Position numbers and translations under genes: made by a program. A stretch of 64,000 nucleotides of DNA from assembly GCA_023417065.1 (NCBI GenBank), contig JAEZGH010000163.1, positions 62,001 through 126,000 on the forward strand. Direction: 5' to 3'. This document shows, piece after piece, positions 8,485 to 16,842 of the stretch. The DNA comes from Bacteroidota bacterium (lineage in GTDB: Bacteria; Bacteroidota; Bacteroidia; Cytophagales; Cyclobacteriaceae). Numbering within the stretch: position 1 is the stretch's first letter; each line of letters starts with the position of its first letter. Below the pieces are notes generated by a model, which made no database searches, was not told where the DNA came from, and was given only the letters and a program-made list of their open reading frames with translations.

Positions 8485-9267
8485 ATGAATTCACAGCAAG
8501 CTGATGAACACGGTAAGAAACCTATTGATCCTCAAATAGAACAAAATGATCCCGGGATTCATTCCGGTGTTTCGGAAACGCCGGAGAAGGAGGAGGATCC
8601 TATTGAATATATCAAGTTCATGCTTGAAAGTAAATCTACGGCCAAGCAAACTACTTTCAAACATCTGGGAGAGGCATTTTCGGTGCTGTGTCATGAATCG
8701 AAATGGGTCATCAGTGAGCTGAACAAGCACACAAATCCGGTGGACGAAGATGTCACGTTGCATTTCAGTAAGATCAATAAGCATGAATTTCAGCTGAAGT
8801 TGGCCGGCGACGTGGTGATTTTCGTTATGCACACCAATATCGTAACATTTGACGACGAGCATCCTGTCATCAAGTCGCCTTATGTCCAGGAGAGTGAAGT
8901 CAACCGCTATTTCGGACAGATCAATATTTACAACTTCATGTACGACTCGCTGCGCTACAACCGTGGGCATGACCCCGGGTATCTGATAGGCCGTTTGATG
9001 ATCAACCACGAGAACCGGTTCTTCATGGAAGGGGAGCCGCCGTTTGTCAGACATTTTGGTGAGATTTCGGAAGGTGCGATCACAGGCGCGGATCTTCAGC
9101 TTATTGTCAAGTTGTCGCTGAAGACAGCCATCCGGAACGACCTGATCGCTCCTCCTTATAATAAAGTCCGTTCTATTACGCTGAACCAGAAGATGGAGTT
9201 TGCGCCGCAACTGGGGGGTGGTCAGAAAATCGGATTCCGGATGAGTTATGAGAATCCGTTTGATTGA
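8485..9267 (+). CDS. Conserved hypothetical protein of Bacteroidota
   Basis: The 260-residue soluble protein has no signal peptide or membrane segment. The first ~45 residues are polar and disordered-looking (MNSQQADEHGKKPIDPQIEQ). The ordered remainder begins at DPIEYIKFMLESKSTAKQTTF and contains conserved-looking aromatic stretches (YFGQINIYNFMYDSLRYNRG, GRLMINHENRFFMEGE). I recognise it only as a type of uncharacterised protein found in related genomes and do not assign a function. It is transcribed divergently from the small coiled-coil gene. The following lipoprotein gene starts 68 bases later. Confidence 0.75.
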   Translation: MNSQQADEHGKKPIDPQIEQNDPGIHSGVSETPEKEEDPIEYIKFMLESKSTAKQTTFKHLGEAFSVLCHESKWVISELNKHTNPVDEDVTLHFSKINKHEFQLKLAGDVVIFVMHTNIVTFDDEHPVIKSPYVQESEVNRYFGQINIYNFMYDSLRYNRGHDPGYLIGRLMINHENRFFMEGEPPFVRHFGEISEGAITGADLQLIVKLSLKTAIRNDLIAPPYNKVRSITLNQKMEFAPQLGGGQKIGFRMSYENPFD

Positions 9268-9335
9268 GAGTAGGCGTCAGGAATTTTGACGATTGTTCTG
9301 CTTTCGACAAACTGTTTTTCTATTTTTACCTGCGT

Positions 9336-9488
9336 ATGGAAAAACGCAAAAGATTCCGTTCTGCAACGCTGGTATTTCTGTTATGCGTAGTGTGTATGCT
9401 GGCTGATGGCTGTGCTTCTTCACGGTCGAATAATCACAAGAAGCTCAAACCTGGTAAACCCATCCCTTGTCCACAAAAGGACTGCTAA
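9336..9488 (+). CDS. Small (50-residue) lipoprotein upstream of cmk
   Basis: The peptide MEKRKRFRSATLVFLLCVVC... has a basic N-terminus, a hydrophobic stretch and the lipobox ADGC (Cys25), leaving a mature peptide of 26 residues that ends in CPQKDC. The ATG at 9336 was preferred over the upstream in-frame start at 9264, because the 24 extra residues would place acidic residues before the signal peptide and overlap the preceding gene. Its stop codon TAA overlaps the cmk start by one base (TAATG at 9486-9490), which suggests translational coupling. The function is unknown. Confidence 0.72.
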   Translation: MEKRKRFRSATLVFLLCVVCMLADGCASSRSNNHKKLKPGKPIPCPQKDC

Positions 9489-10168
9489 TGAATTTCAAGA
9501 AAATAGTCATAGCTATCGACGGGTATTCTGCCTGTGGGAAGAGTACGACTGCCAAACAGGTCGCAAACGTTTTAGGCTACCGGTATATTGATTCCGGGGC
9601 GATGTACCGGGCAGTGACGCTTCAGTTTCTCGATCGCCACGTTGCATTGACCAACCCGCGGGAAGTCAGCCGCGTGCTTGAGGAAACGAATATCACGTTT
9701 AACCTGAACAGCCAGAAGGAGTCGGAGACATTCCTCAATGGGCTGAATGTGGAGAAGAAAATCCGTTCGATGCGCGTGTCGGAGATGGTGAGTCAGGTTA
9801 GCACGCTGAAGGAAGTGAGAGATGCGATGGTTGACTTGCAACGTAAGATGGGGCGGGAAAAAGGTGTAGTTATGGACGGTCGCGACATAGGCACCACGGT
9901 ATTTCCGCACGCTGAACTGAAAATCTTTATGACGGCCGACATGCTGGTGCGCGCGTTCCGCCGGCAGCGCGAGCTTCTGGAGAAAAAGCAACTTGTTGAC
10001 CTTGACGAGGTGATGGAGAACCTTGTTCAACGCGACAGGATTGATACAACCCGCAGCGAAAGTCCGCTTCGGCAGGCGCCCGATGCTACCGTAATTGACA
10101 CGACATACATCACCCTTGACGAACAGGTTGACGAGGTAGTTCGGCTTGCTTTGTCACGTATGATTTAG
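9488..10168 (+). CDS. cmk: Cytidylate kinase
   Basis: The enzyme phosphorylates CMP and dCMP to the diphosphates in the cytosol. The 226-residue protein has the Walker A motif IDGYSACGKSTTAKQVA at the N-terminus. The CMP-binding blocks IDSGAMYRAVTL and MDGRDIGTTVFP follow, and the lid region has RQRELLEKK. An upstream TTG (9467) is in frame, but the ATG at 9488 is the family start and overlaps the stop of the small lipoprotein gene. The 155 bases downstream contain the nqr promoter. Confidence 0.95.
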   Translation: MNFKKIVIAIDGYSACGKSTTAKQVANVLGYRYIDSGAMYRAVTLQFLDRHVALTNPREVSRVLEETNITFNLNSQKESETFLNGLNVEKKIRSMRVSEMVSQVSTLKEVRDAMVDLQRKMGREKGVVMDGRDIGTTVFPHAELKIFMTADMLVRAFRRQRELLEKKQLVDLDEVMENLVQRDRIDTTRSESPLRQAPDATVIDTTYITLDEQVDEVVRLALSRMI

Positions 10169-10264
10169 AGCGATTTAGAACATTCCTGAGAGCGCATTAA
10201 CAATCCTTGTGAAAAGCTGTTTTTTATCAGGTGAAGGGCACTTCAATAAAATAATAATACCTTA

Positions 10265-10292
10265 TTGGATGTTCGAAAAAATGCTAATTTTG
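10265..10292 (+). promoter_or_regulatory. Promoter of the nqr operon (Bacteroidota type)
   Basis: TAATTTTG at 10285-10292 is an exact TAnnTTTG match. TTG at 10265-10267 lies 17 bases upstream, a slightly short spacing for the -33 element. The predicted transcript starts near 10298, about 25 bases before nqrA. Confidence 0.65.
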
Positions 10293-10323
10293 CCCCCGTT
10301 CGTAAACTTGAACCGCCATCTTC

Positions 10324-11697
10324 ATGGGCAAAACCATTCGATTAAAAAAAGGCTTTGACATCAATCTTTCGGGCAAAGCCGCACCAAAAATCGCTTCGAC
10401 GAGCTCCCTCGAATCCGGAGAAACATTCGCGATAAAGCCAACTGATTTTCACGGAATCTATCTGCCGAAAGTCGTAGTAAAGGAAGGCGACACAGTAAAG
10501 GCAGGCGCAACGCTGTTTCACGACAAGAGAAACGAAAAGATCGCGTTTACGGCGCCGGTCAGTGGTGAAATTATTGAAATCAAGAGAGGAGAGAAACGCA
10601 AGCTTCTGGAAGTAAAGATACTCGCCGACAGTAATGTCGAATATCAGGAATTCCGCAAGTATTCAGAGTCTGAAATCCAATCACTATCCCGCGAGACCGC
10701 ACAAGAGCAAATGCTCGCCAGCGGTGTGTGGGTAAACATTATTCAACGTCCATTCGGTATTGTCGCAAATCCGGAGGAAACGCCAAAGGCGATCTTTGTT
10801 TCGGCATTTGATACGCATCCACTCGCACCTGACTTCAACATGTTGTTTCAGGGGCAGGAAAAGGCGTTTCAGACTGGTATCAATATCCTCAAGAAATTCA
10901 CTTCTGGTGCTGTTCACGTTAACGTTCCCGTCGACAACCAGGCTTCACCAGTATTTACGTCGGCTCAGGGCGTCGAGCTGAACAAATTTTCAGGCCCGCA
11001 CCCCAGCGGTTGCGTTGGCGTACAAATCCATCACCTCGATCCAATCGGCAAATCAGATGTTGTTTGGACAATCGGCCCTTATGGTGTAATTCAGATTGGT
11101 AAACTTTTCCTCAACGGTATCTATGATGCTTCGCGCGTAATCGCCGTAGCAGGATCCGAGCTGAAGGAACCTCAATACTATTCAACCTACACCGGTGCAT
11201 GTGTTAAGAAATTCCTTGCTAACAATTTGAAGCAGGAACATGTCCGGGTAATCTCCGGCAACGTGCTTACCGGAACCCGCATTGCCAACGATGGCTATGT
11301 AGGCTTCTTCGATAATCTTGTTTCTGTTATTCCGGAAGGTGATTATTACGAATTCATGGGATGGATTGCACCGTCTGCAAAGAAACTCAGCGTGCAACCT
11401 GGCCTTGGGCTGTTCTCTTTCCTGAACTACAAGAAAGAATACACCCTCGACAGCAACCTGCACGGCGAGCCAAGAGCGTTTGTGCAGACCGGCGTATTTG
11501 AGAAGGTTACTCCCATGGATATTCTTCCCACGTTCCTGTTGAAAGCCATTATTGCGGAAGACTTCGATGAAATGGAAGCCCTTGGCATCTACGAAGTGAT
11601 TGAGGAAGACCTCGCGCTTTGTGAGTTCGCTGACGTCTCCAAGCATAATGTACAGGAATTACTAAGAGAAGGAATTGACTTAATACTGAATAGTTAA
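10324..11697 (+). CDS. nqrA: Na+-translocating NADH:quinone reductase subunit A
   Basis: NqrA is the cytoplasmic subunit of the Na+-NQR complex and is linked to quinone binding. The 457-residue protein begins with the typical IRLKKGFDINLSGKAAP. It carries the family blocks VKEGDTVKAGATLFHDKRNE, IFVSAFDTHPLAP and GPHPSGCVGVQIHHLDPIG. It is the first gene of a tightly packed operon, 3 bases before nqrB, and a consensus promoter precedes it. Confidence 0.97.
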   Translation: MGKTIRLKKGFDINLSGKAAPKIASTSSLESGETFAIKPTDFHGIYLPKVVVKEGDTVKAGATLFHDKRNEKIAFTAPVSGEIIEIKRGEKRKLLEVKILADSNVEYQEFRKYSESEIQSLSRETAQEQMLASGVWVNIIQRPFGIVANPEETPKAIFVSAFDTHPLAPDFNMLFQGQEKAFQTGINILKKFTSGAVHVNVPVDNQASPVFTSAQGVELNKFSGPHPSGCVGVQIHHLDPIGKSDVVWTIGPYGVIQIGKLFLNGIYDASRVIAVAGSELKEPQYYSTYTGACVKKFLANNLKQEHVRVISGNVLTGTRIANDGYVGFFDNLVSVIPEGDYYEFMGWIAPSAKKLSVQPGLGLFSFLNYKKEYTLDSNLHGEPRAFVQTGVFEKVTPMDILPTFLLKAIIAEDFDEMEALGIYEVIEEDLALCEFADVSKHNVQELLREGIDLILNS

Positions 11698-11700
11698 ACT

Positions 11701-12906
11701 ATGAAGTTCTTACGGAATACATTAGATAAGTATAAACACAACTTCGAGAAAGGCGGGAAGTGGGAGCGGTTCTACTATGCGTTCGAAGCCATCGACACCT
11801 TTGCGTTCGCTCCGAACCTGACCGCCCAGCCTAAGGGAGCCCATATCCGTGATGCAATGGATATGAAGCGGTTGATGATTACGGTAATCATCTCCATGGT
11901 GCCGGCCCTGCTTTTCGGAATGTTCAATGTTGGCCACCAGCATTTCATTGCGATTGGCGAGCAGGCCGACTGGGTGGCGAAATTCCTGATTGGCCTGCAG
12001 CAGGTAGTACCCGTGATCATCGTTTCCTATGCAGTAGGTCTTGGTATAGAATTTCTTTTTTCAATTCTGCGCCGCCACCCTGTAAATGAAGGGTACCTTG
12101 TAACAGGGATGTTGATTCCCCTGGTAATGCCTCCGGATATTCCGCTTTGGCAGGTTGCCGTAGCCACAGCTTTTGCCGTGGTAATTGGTAAGGAAGCCTT
12201 TGGTGGAACCGGGATGAACATTCTCAACGTTGCATTGACGGCACGTGCCTTCCTCTACTTCGCATATCCGCTGCAGATGTCAGGTGACGTCTGGACGTAT
12301 GTTGGCGAAGGGCAGAAGACTGTTGAAGGATACTCTGGTGCAACTCCGCTCGCTATCGGAACGGAAGTAGCAACCACAGGACAAAATGCTGTGGAAGCAC
12401 TGAACGCATTTGGCGCAGGATGGGCACCGGAAGGATTTTACAGCCTTCAGAACTTGTTCCTTGGTTTTATGCCGGGTAGTGTAGGTGAAACGTCAACGCT
12501 GATGTGTCTGATTGGTGCGCTTATTCTTATTGTAACCGGAACCGGAAGCTGGAAGATTATCGTCAGCACATTTGCCGGCGCTTATGCAATGGGCTTATTG
12601 CTGAACGCGATAGGAGGTAACGCCTACGTTATGCTTCCTGCACATTACCACCTGGTGATTGGTGGTCTGGCCTTCGGAGCAGTGTGGATGGCAACAGACC
12701 CGGTAACGGCTGCACAGACCGAGACAGGAAAGTGGTTTTACGGTTTCTTTATCGGTATACTAACTGTGCTGATTAGAATATTCAACCCTGCCTATCCGGA
12801 GGGTATCATGCTTGCGATACTTCTTATGAACGTATTCGCGCCGCTGATTGATTATTTTGTAGTAAATGCCAACAAAAAACGGAGATTAAAACGTGCGACA
12901 GTCTAA
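11701..12906 (+). CDS. nqrB: Na+-translocating NADH:quinone reductase subunit B
   Basis: NqrB is a membrane subunit that carries covalently bound FMN and takes part in Na+ translocation. The 401-residue protein has a cytoplasmic N-terminal segment and then about ten membrane segments. The FMN-attachment motif YSGATPLAIG is present, with Thr215 as the expected flavinylation site. The motif MLIPLVMPPDIPLWQVAVA is typical of the RnfD/NqrB family. It overlaps nqrC by 14 bases. Confidence 0.97.
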   Translation: MKFLRNTLDKYKHNFEKGGKWERFYYAFEAIDTFAFAPNLTAQPKGAHIRDAMDMKRLMITVIISMVPALLFGMFNVGHQHFIAIGEQADWVAKFLIGLQQVVPVIIVSYAVGLGIEFLFSILRRHPVNEGYLVTGMLIPLVMPPDIPLWQVAVATAFAVVIGKEAFGGTGMNILNVALTARAFLYFAYPLQMSGDVWTYVGEGQKTVEGYSGATPLAIGTEVATTGQNAVEALNAFGAGWAPEGFYSLQNLFLGFMPGSVGETSTLMCLIGALILIVTGTGSWKIIVSTFAGAYAMGLLLNAIGGNAYVMLPAHYHLVIGGLAFGAVWMATDPVTAAQTETGKWFYGFFIGILTVLIRIFNPAYPEGIMLAILLMNVFAPLIDYFVVNANKKRRLKRATV

Positions 12907-13606
12907 CGGTTATATCATTTTCTTCGCGACCATGCTCGCGGTAATTTGTGCGGGTATGCTTGTAGGAGCGAACCTCCTGCTCAAAGACCGCCAAACGGCA
13001 AACGTGCAACTCGAGCAGAAGAAGAATATCCTTTCTACGGTTATTGAGCTTGACGATAATGCAGACATCGAGAAGCTTTATAGAGAGAAAGTAAAGGAAT
13101 ATGTGGTAAATTATGAAGGTGAACTCCAGTCGGGTGTGACGCCGAAGGATATCGTAATTGCCTCAGAGTTCAGAAAGCCTGTAGAACAGCGGTTGCTACC
13201 TGTTTACGCGTTCACAAATCCGCAGGACACCACCAAAATTGAGTATGCGGTGTTTCCCGTTTTCGGTAGAGGTCTCTGGGATGCCATCTGGGGATTCATT
13301 GCCCTTGAATCGGATATGAACACGGTAAAAGGTGTGAAGTTCGAACACAAGGGTGAAACGCCTGGTCTGGGTGCCCGGATTGTTGAGGACGAGATTCAGA
13401 ATCGCTATCGTGGCAAGCAGATTTACGAAGGTGATGAGATCGTCGCTGTCAGAATGATGAAAGGCGAAGGCAACGACTGGTCAAACGACAAACATCGGGT
13501 TGACGGTATGTCGGGTGCGACACTTACAGCAAATGGTGTCAACGACATGCTGAAAGAATACCTGGTTGCGTACGAAGGTTATATGAATAAAAATAAAGCA
13601 AAATAG
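12893..13606 (+). CDS. nqrC: Na+-translocating NADH:quinone reductase subunit C
   Basis: NqrC is anchored by one N-terminal membrane segment and carries the second covalent FMN on its periplasmic domain. The motif GMSGATLTANGV contains the expected flavinylated Thr (about residue 210), and the block HKGETPGLGARIVED is also diagnostic. The start is a GTG at 12893 inside the end of nqrB. It places MRQSNGYIIFFATMLAVICAG at the N-terminus as in other NqrC proteins. The FMN transferase ApbE is not in the window. Confidence 0.95.
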   Translation: MRQSNGYIIFFATMLAVICAGMLVGANLLLKDRQTANVQLEQKKNILSTVIELDDNADIEKLYREKVKEYVVNYEGELQSGVTPKDIVIASEFRKPVEQRLLPVYAFTNPQDTTKIEYAVFPVFGRGLWDAIWGFIALESDMNTVKGVKFEHKGETPGLGARIVEDEIQNRYRGKQIYEGDEIVAVRMMKGEGNDWSNDKHRVDGMSGATLTANGVNDMLKEYLVAYEGYMNKNKAK

Positions 13607-13607
13607 G

Positions 13608-14270
13608 ATGAGTACAGAAGCAGCCCCAGTAAAGGAGAAGCAAAGCGAGCCCTTGTTCTCTAAGAAAAACAAGAAACTCGTTACTAATCCACTTGATATA
13701 GATAACCCGATCACAGTTCAGGTTCTTGGAATTTGTTCTGCGCTCGCGGTAACGACTCAAATGAAACCGGCGTTCGTAATGTCTCTCGCCGTGGTTGTGG
13801 TCGTTATGAGTTCCAATGTGATTATTTCTATGATCCGGAATCTGGTTCCCGGTCGAATCCGGATTATCGTTCAGCTTGCGGTCGTTTCCCTCTGGGTAAC
13901 GCTCGTTAACGAAGTGCTGAAAGCTTATATGTACGACGTTTCCAAACAGCTTTCTGTATTCGTTGGTCTGATTATCACAAACTGTATTGTGATGGGCCGC
14001 CTGGAAGCTTTCGCTATGGGTAACAAGCCCGGTCCTTCTCTCCTTGACGGGATGGGTAACGGCCTCGGCTACGGCCTCATTCTGATGCTTGTTGCATTCT
14101 TCCGCGAACTCCTCGGTTCAGGCGCTCTGTTTGGATTTAAAGTGTTCGATTCTGTAGGGTTTCCGTATCAAGGTAACGGCTTGATGCTCCTTCCTGCAGG
14201 AGCCTGTATCATCGTAGGTATAATCATTTGGGTTCAGCGCTCCCTGAACGGTTATCGCGAAACCCACTAA
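13608..14270 (+). CDS. nqrD: Na+-translocating NADH:quinone reductase subunit D
   Basis: NqrD is an integral membrane subunit with six membrane segments, homologous to NqrE in inverted topology. The 220-residue product has the diagnostic blocks GICSALAVTTQMKPAFVMSL and TNCIVMGRLEAFAMGNKPG. The N-terminal ~25 residues are polar and extend beyond the shortest homologues. It begins one base after the nqrC stop codon. Confidence 0.96.
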   Translation: MSTEAAPVKEKQSEPLFSKKNKKLVTNPLDIDNPITVQVLGICSALAVTTQMKPAFVMSLAVVVVVMSSNVIISMIRNLVPGRIRIIVQLAVVSLWVTLVNEVLKAYMYDVSKQLSVFVGLIITNCIVMGRLEAFAMGNKPGPSLLDGMGNGLGYGLILMLVAFFRELLGSGALFGFKVFDSVGFPYQGNGLMLLPAGACIIVGIIIWVQRSLNGYRETH

Positions 14271-14283
14271 ACAGTAGAATAAC

Positions 14284-14898
14284 ATGGAGAACCTGATAAG
14301 CATATTTGTCCGTTCCATTTTTATCGATAACATGATCTTTGCATACTTCCTTGGAATGTGTTCATTCCTGGCGGTATCCAAAAAGGTTAATACGGCGTTT
14401 GGTCTTGGAATGGCTGTCGTATTCGTTCTGGGTGTTACGATTCCAATTAACTGGATCATCCAAAATAAAGTGTTGAATGAAGGCGCACTTGCATGGCTTG
14501 GGCCTGACTTCGCCGGTATGGACCTCACCTTCCTGCAATTCATCGTATTCATCTGTGTAATTGCGGCAATGGTTCAGCTTACCGAGATGGTCGTTGAGAA
14601 ACTTTCTCCCGCACTTTATGGATCACTGGGTATCTTCCTGCCTCTTATTGCTGTAAACTGTGCTATCCTCGGTGGAGCGCTCTTCATGGTTCAGAGACCT
14701 TATAACCTCGTCGAGGCTACTACCTACGGGCTTGGTTCTGGTGTAGGTTGGATGCTCGCAATCGTCGCCCTCGCAGGTGTTCGCGAAAAAATGAAGTATT
14801 CAAATGTCCCCGGACCGCTCCGTGGACTTGGAATTACATTTATTCTCGTGGGATTGATGTCATTCGGTTTCCTGAGCTTCCTCGGGTTCAGCCTGTAA
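14284..14898 (+). CDS. nqrE: Na+-translocating NADH:quinone reductase subunit E
   Basis: NqrE is the six-segment membrane partner of NqrD. Together they hold an intramembrane iron centre. The 204-residue product shows IFVRSIFIDNMIFAYFLGMC at the N-terminus and NCAILGGALFMVQR in the middle, each with the conserved Cys. A terminator follows, so the operon ends here without nqrF, the NADH-oxidising FAD/2Fe-2S subunit that normally comes next. Confidence 0.96.
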   Translation: MENLISIFVRSIFIDNMIFAYFLGMCSFLAVSKKVNTAFGLGMAVVFVLGVTIPINWIIQNKVLNEGALAWLGPDFAGMDLTFLQFIVFICVIAAMVQLTEMVVEKLSPALYGSLGIFLPLIAVNCAILGGALFMVQRPYNLVEATTYGLGSGVGWMLAIVALAGVREKMKYSNVPGPLRGLGITFILVGLMSFGFLSFLGFSL

Positions 14899-14919
14899 GA
14901 AATATGCAGCACTATGAAG

Positions 14920-14949
14920 AAGGCTTCCTGATCAGGGGAGCCTTTTTTT
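14920..14949 (+). terminator. Intrinsic terminator after nqrE
   Basis: AAGGCTTCC (14920-14928) pairs with GGGAGCCTT (14936-14944), with one G-U wobble and a 7-base loop, followed by T7. It closes the nqrABCDE transcript. Confidence 0.88.
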
Positions 14950-15016
14950 ATTTTATGTCCCTTCGAATTGGGTTACCTTTCTTTGATTTTTTGATTATTG
15001 GCATTACCCCTCAGTA

Positions 15017-15583
15017 ATGGAAAGCACCTTTCGCCGAATCCTCCGGTACTTCTTCAGCGGAACGTTATTCATTGTTCCGCTCGTCGCAACAGCATACTTC
15101 ATCTATGTTTCCTTCGCATGGCTCGATAACCTGCTGATGCTTCCCTATCCGGGGTTGGGCTTTGCCATCATTTTTATAGCAATCACGGCATTTGGTTATC
15201 TGACAACAAACTTCGCCTTCAAAGCGGCTACCGAATGGTTTGACCGCGGCATGAACAGGATCCCGTTTGTGAAGCTTATCTATTCGGCCGTAAAAGATCT
15301 GCTCGGTGCGTTTGTTGGCGATAAGAAGAAGTTCACCCGGCCAGTCCTCGTACGGATCAATGAACAGAACAATCTGTATCAAATCGGATTTGTGACGCAA
15401 CCCGATCTCACCAACCTTGGTTTAACAGATATGGTGGTTGTGTATTTCCCTCATTCGTATGCCTTTTCGGGATTCCATTACCTGGTACCGAAAGAGAGCA
15501 TAAGGCCACTTAATATCCCTGGAGACGACGCGATGAAGTTTATCGTTTCGGGAGGTGTGTCCGGCTTTGATATACGAGGCTGA
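15017..15583 (+). CDS. DUF502 membrane protein
   Basis: The 188-residue inner-membrane protein of the DUF502 family has two N-terminal membrane segments (FFSGTLFIVPLVATAYFIY and GFAIIFIAITAFGYLTTN). A conserved soluble domain follows with IPFVKLIYSAVKDL and DMVVVYFPHSYAFSGFHYLV. The family is widespread and related to plant COV proteins, but its biochemical role is not established. It starts 118 bases after nqrE behind the terminator and converges on mnmA with only 21 bases between the stop codons. Confidence 0.9.
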   Translation: MESTFRRILRYFFSGTLFIVPLVATAYFIYVSFAWLDNLLMLPYPGLGFAIIFIAITAFGYLTTNFAFKAATEWFDRGMNRIPFVKLIYSAVKDLLGAFVGDKKKFTRPVLVRINEQNNLYQIGFVTQPDLTNLGLTDMVVVYFPHSYAFSGFHYLVPKESIRPLNIPGDDAMKFIVSGGVSGFDIRG

Positions 15584-15604
15584 CAACCCCTGGAGGCCCG
15601 GAGT

Positions 15605-16780
15605 TTATTCGATAGTGCCTGATCCAATCAGTTCCTCTCCGTCGTACCACGCTGCAAATTGCCCCGGAGTAATGCTTTTCATGGGTTTGTCGAAGATGAC
15701 ATAAAGCCCTTCTTCCCGTTTGTAGAGCGTACATTTTTCCAGGCGCTGGCGATACCTGATGCGCGCAAGGTAAGTTTGAGATTCGCCGGGTGCGAGCTTG
15801 CGATCTTCACGAATCCAATGTTCTTCTGTATTTGAGATAAAAAGCCCGCGCCGGTAGAGTCCGGGATGGTCTTCACCCATACCCATGTAGATTACATTGT
15901 CAGCCGTGTTGGTTCCGATTACAAAGAGCGGTTTTGAATAGCCACCGATATTCAGCCCTCTGCGCTGGCCAATAGTATAGTAATGTGCGCCATTGTGTTC
16001 ACCAATCTCCTTGCCTTCGTCGGGAGAATATACGTACGGTTTGGTGATCAACTGAAGGTCGTCACTTTCGGCGACAGCCGATGAATAAACGGGGGCATTA
16101 CTTCCGATCTCAATCACCTTTCCTTTTTTGGGGAGTAATCGCTGCTGCAGAAAATCGGGTAGATGTACTTTTCCGACAAAGCATAATCCCTGAGAGTCTT
16201 TCTTGTCAGCAGTGACCAGTCCAATTTTCTTGGCAATTGCACGTACCTCCGGCTTTAGCAATTCACCAATCGGGAAAAGTGATTTTGCAAGCTGGTCTTG
16301 TGTGAGCTGGCAGAGAAAGTAGCTCTGATCCTTATTTGGATCTTTGCCGCTCAACAGCTGATAAATCGTTTTACCGTTTTCGACAATGGTTCCTTTCCGG
16401 ACATAATGGCCCGTTGCCACGAAGTCGGCGCCGAGTTTCATCGCTTCTTTGAGGAATATGTCGAATTTGATCTCGCGATTGCACAGTACGTCCGGATTGG
16501 GAGTTCGGCCCTGCTGGTATTCGGCAAACATGTAATCGACAATGCGGCGTTTGTATTCAACGCTGAGGTCGATAGCCTGAAAAGGAATACCGAGGTGCTG
16601 CGCAACGATCATGGCGTCATTGCTGTCGTCGAGCCATGGACATTCATCGCTGATTGTGACCGAATCATCGTGCCAGTTCTTCATGAACATACCGATAACT
16701 TCGTATCCTTCTTCTTTCAGAAGATACGCTGCGACACTCGAATCGACGCCTCCGGATAATCCTACAACAACCCGTTTCAT
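15605..16780 (-). CDS. mnmA: tRNA-specific 2-thiouridylase MnmA
   Basis: MnmA thiolates the wobble uridine of tRNA-Glu, -Gln and -Lys, using ATP and a persulfide relay. The 391-residue product starts MKRVVVGLSGGVDSSVAA, which contains the PP-loop SGGVDSS. It has the catalytic-cysteine motifs NPDVLCNREIKF and SQGLCFVGK, and the tRNA-recognition block GHYVRKG. A longer in-frame start exists 45 bases upstream, but the Met at 16780 is the family start. The gene converges on DUF502 and lies 62 bases downstream of the lipoprotein gene on the same strand. Confidence 0.96.
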   Translation of the reverse strand: MKRVVVGLSGGVDSSVAAYLLKEEGYEVIGMFMKNWHDDSVTISDECPWLDDSNDAMIVAQHLGIPFQAIDLSVEYKRRIVDYMFAEYQQGRTPNPDVLCNREIKFDIFLKEAMKLGADFVATGHYVRKGTIVENGKTIYQLLSGKDPNKDQSYFLCQLTQDQLAKSLFPIGELLKPEVRAIAKKIGLVTADKKDSQGLCFVGKVHLPDFLQQRLLPKKGKVIEIGSNAPVYSSAVAESDDLQLITKPYVYSPDEGKEIGEHNGAHYYTIGQRRGLNIGGYSKPLFVIGTNTADNVIYMGMGEDHPGLYRRGLFISNTEEHWIREDRKLAPGESQTYLARIRYRQRLEKCTLYKREEGLYVIFDKPMKSITPGQFAAWYDGEELIGSGTIE

Positions 16781-16842
16781 TGCTGGTTTACGTGACTTGA
16801 ACTTACAAGCGAAAAGTGAAAACAAAAGTTCGCCATATGCGG

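Noticed and set aside
9264..9335. Longer start for the small lipoprotein upstream of cmk
   Set aside because: It would place 24 mostly acidic or aromatic residues before the basic N-terminus of the signal peptide and overlap the previous gene.
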